Assembly: GCF_002105285.1 (NCBI RefSeq)
Contig: NZ_MUHR01000008.1
Coordinates: 48,775 to 112,774, forward strand
DNA: 64,000 nt
Direction of reading: 5' to 3'
From: Planktotalea arctica
GTDB taxonomy: Bacteria > Pseudomonadota > Alphaproteobacteria > Rhodobacterales > Rhodobacteraceae
A program made the translations under genes and the position numbers. The number at the start of each line of letters is the position of its first letter. The first letter of the stretch is position 1. The notes below the pieces were generated by a model. That model worked only from the letters and a program-made list of their open reading frames with translations. It was not told the origin of the DNA and ran no database searches. This document shows, in pieces, positions 62,421-64,000 of this stretch.

Positions 62421-63881
62421 GTGACATCCTCGCGGCGAACCTTTGCACTTTGCATTCTTGCAGGGCTGAGCTTGGCCGCCGCGCAGGCACCACTGGGTAT
62501 TTGGCCAATGGTGCTTGTGGGGCTTGGCCTTTCGGTCTGGATCTTAACCAAAGCCCAAACCCCGCGCCGCGCCGCTTGGTGCGGCTGGAGTATTGGCGCA
62601 AGTTATTTTGCCGCCTCGCTCACTTGGATCATCGAGCCGTTTCTGGTGGATGTCGCCGCGACCGGCTGGATGGCACCTTTTGCGCTCGCACTTATGGCAA
62701 GCGGCCTTGCACTGTTCTGGGCCGCGCCGTTCTGGAGTGCCGCACGCCTAGGCAGGCCCGCAAGCATCCTCGCGCTGTGGCCGCTGGCGGAATATGCCCG
62801 CAGCACTGTTTTCACCGGCTTCCCTTGGGGTTTGCAGGCCTACGCCTGGATCGACACGCCGCTGGCGCAAATCGCCGCTTGGAGCGGACCGCACGGGCTT
62901 GGCGCGCTCACGCTCGCGCTTGTAGCTCTGCCAATCTTATGGGGCGCGCGCAAAGGAACTGTGCTGGCGCTCACGGGGCTTATCGCACTCGCGCTTCTGG
63001 GCGCGCTACGCCTCGGCCAAGCGCCTGAAACAGCGCAGGACGCGCCCATCATTCGCCTGACCCAGCCCAACGCGCCGCAACACCAGAAATGGGACCGCGC
63101 CTATGCGCCGACCTTCTTCAATCGCCAAATCGAAGCGAGCCGCGCCACACCCAAACCAGATCTGATCGTCTGGCCCGAAACCTCCCTGCCCAATTGGCTC
63201 AACGATGCTGAAGACACGCTTGCCCATATCACGCGCGCCGCAGGTGGCGTGCCGGTTCTCATCGGTGCGCAGCGCTACGAGGGCATGCGCGCCTTCAACA
63301 GTCTCGCGCTCTTGCAGGGCGATGGCACGATCGGGCACATCTATGACAAGCACCATCTGGTGCCCTTCGGTGAATATCTACCATTTAGCGCGCTCTTGAC
63401 GCGACTTGGCATGGGCACGCTAACCGAAGCGGTCGGCGGCTTTGATGCCGGCGCGGGGCCAGAGTTGATCGACCTCGGCGCACTCGGCACTGCGCTGCCG
63501 CTGATCTGCTACGAGGCGGTGTTTCCCCATCAAATGCAGAGCCCAGCGGGGCGTCCCCGCTTCCTGCTGCACGTCACCAACGACGCCTGGTTCGGCACAT
63601 GGTCCGGTCCTTATCAGCATCTGGTTCAAGCGCGGTTTCGCGCAATCGAGCAAGGCCTGCCGCTGCTGCGCAGCGCCAATACAGGCGTCACCGCTGCGAT
63701 CGATGCCCATGGCCGTGTGCTGCAAAGTATTGCCCTTGGCACGTCAGGGTATATTGATACCGCCCTACCGGCGCGCGCGCCAGAGACCCTTTATTCGCGC
63801 TTCGGCGATATTCCTGCGCTCATTGCCTTGCTTCTCCTCTTCGCAGTCACACTTCCGCCCTACGCGAAGCGTAAGGATTGA
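62421..63881 (+). CDS. lnt: Apolipoprotein N-acyltransferase
   Basis: A 486-aa inner-membrane enzyme that adds the third acyl chain to lipoproteins. An N-terminal block of six to seven membrane helices is followed by a nitrilase-fold domain with the catalytic Glu (WPETSLPNW), Lys (YDKHHLVPFGEYLPF) and Cys (LICYEAVFP). The GTG start at 62421 lies directly after the previous gene. Its lipoprotein substrates would include the two LxxC proteins of this window. Confidence 0.95.
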   Translation: MTSSRRTFALCILAGLSLAAAQAPLGIWPMVLVGLGLSVWILTKAQTPRRAAWCGWSIGASYFAASLTWIIEPFLVDVAATGWMAPFALALMASGLALFWAAPFWSAARLGRPASILALWPLAEYARSTVFTGFPWGLQAYAWIDTPLAQIAAWSGPHGLGALTLALVALPILWGARKGTVLALTGLIALALLGALRLGQAPETAQDAPIIRLTQPNAPQHQKWDRAYAPTFFNRQIEASRATPKPDLIVWPETSLPNWLNDAEDTLAHITRAAGGVPVLIGAQRYEGMRAFNSLALLQGDGTIGHIYDKHHLVPFGEYLPFSALLTRLGMGTLTEAVGGFDAGAGPELIDLGALGTALPLICYEAVFPHQMQSPAGRPRFLLHVTNDAWFGTWSGPYQHLVQARFRAIEQGLPLLRSANTGVTAAIDAHGRVLQSIALGTSGYIDTALPARAPETLYSRFGDIPALIALLLLFAVTLPPYAKRKD

Positions 63882-63917
63882 CGCCAGACCCGAGCGGGCG
63901 TAGGCCCTTATTCACCT

Positions 63918-63966
63918 GTCACAACGGCTTCCTGACGTGACGGATTTAACCCATTGGAGCACTATC
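63918..63966 (+). promoter_or_regulatory. SAM/SAH-type riboswitch upstream of metK
   Basis: The leader reads GTCAC-AACGGCTTCCTGAC-GTGAC and continues to TTGGAGCACT. GTCAC (63918-63922) pairs with GTGAC (63937-63941), and the distal strand contains the GGAG ribosome site just before the metK ATG, the layout of the small SAM/SAH riboswitch known from Rhodobacterales. Ligand binding would close the pseudoknot and hide the ribosome site, lowering metK expression. Confidence 0.88.
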
Positions 63967-63968
63967 CC

Positions 63969-64000
63969 ATGACACGGCAGAATTACACATTCACTTCGGA
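63969..64000 (+). CDS. metK: S-adenosylmethionine synthetase, first codons only
   Basis: The last 32 bases start with ATG and read MTRQNYTFTS, the usual start of MetK in this order. The gene continues beyond the window. Preceded by the SAM/SAH-type leader. Confidence 0.85.
   Translation, partial: MTRQNYTFTS

Noticed and set aside
1..64000. CRISPR arrays, rRNA genes and prophage structural genes
   Set aside because: No regularly spaced repeats, no rRNA segments and no capsid, portal or tail genes were seen.

Overview
The window looks like a chromosomal segment of an alphaproteobacterium of the order Rhodobacterales (Roseobacter-type). The evidence is the gene order aroA-cmk-rpsA-ihfB-lapA-trpF-trpB, the irr/fabA/fabB/fabI block, phoH-ybeY-corC-lnt leading into metK, and a SAM/SAH-type riboswitch in front of metK. 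Core genes are GC-rich with pervasive ATGA or TAATG overlaps. Several accessory patches are visibly AT-richer.

Layout. (1) 1-8181 is a DNA-modification defence island. A plus-strand operon (tail of an unidentified gene, Z1-domain ATPase, PD-(D/E)XK/DUF4420 nuclease, AIPR protein) converges on a minus-strand operon (Dcm cytosine-5 methyltransferase, Vsr endonuclease, an unknown 136-140 aa protein). (2) 8305-9760 is a decayed IS3-family element with both terminal inverted repeats still readable. (3) 9994-10083 is tRNA-Ser(UGA), whose 3' end faces the island, so it is a plausible integration site. (4) 10312-16732 is a core operon: SPOR lipoprotein, D-Ala-D-Ala carboxypeptidase, tmk, holB, tatD, a PhnP-like metallo-hydrolase and an AEC transporter. 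(5) 16809-19815 is a three-gene catabolic operon (DHDPS-like lyase, hydantoinase/dihydropyrimidinase, hydantoin/Asp-Glu racemase). Next to it lie a large SGNH + cadherin-like + double PA14 protein and an MFS transporter. (6) 23788-31566 holds rplY, pth, a septation-protein-A homologue, a thermonuclease, a serine hydrolase, DUF2237, an ADP-ribosylglycohydrolase, a TPR protein and an orphan peptide-type ABC binding protein. (7) 31637-43176 is the trpB/trpF/lapA/ihfB/rpsA/cmk/aroA block on the minus strand, interrupted between rpsA and cmk by an AT-rich two-gene cassette. (8) 43317-50729 is a dense minus-strand run of trmB, hydrolases, a dehydratase, a HAD dehalogenase, a quinone oxidoreductase and irr. 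(9) 50888-56005 is fabA, fabB, fabI, split by rlmF and a crotonase. (10) 56150-64000 contains a possible glycosyltransferase-like gene, miaB, an OmpA/lipoprotein pair sharing a motif, phoH, ybeY, a CBS protein, lnt and the start of metK under a riboswitch.

Most interesting: the cassette at 38306-39731 encodes a 420-aa protein whose second residue is Thr. With start-Met removal it has Thr1, Asp17 and Lys33 at exactly the spacing of proteasome beta/HslV-type Ntn hydrolases, although the protein is about twice their usual size. It overlaps a 57-aa charged partner gene and lies next to a 138-bp inverted-repeat element. The Z1/PD-(D/E)XK/AIPR/Dcm/Vsr island resembles a known but poorly characterised family of modification-dependent defence systems and carries one unrecognised small component.
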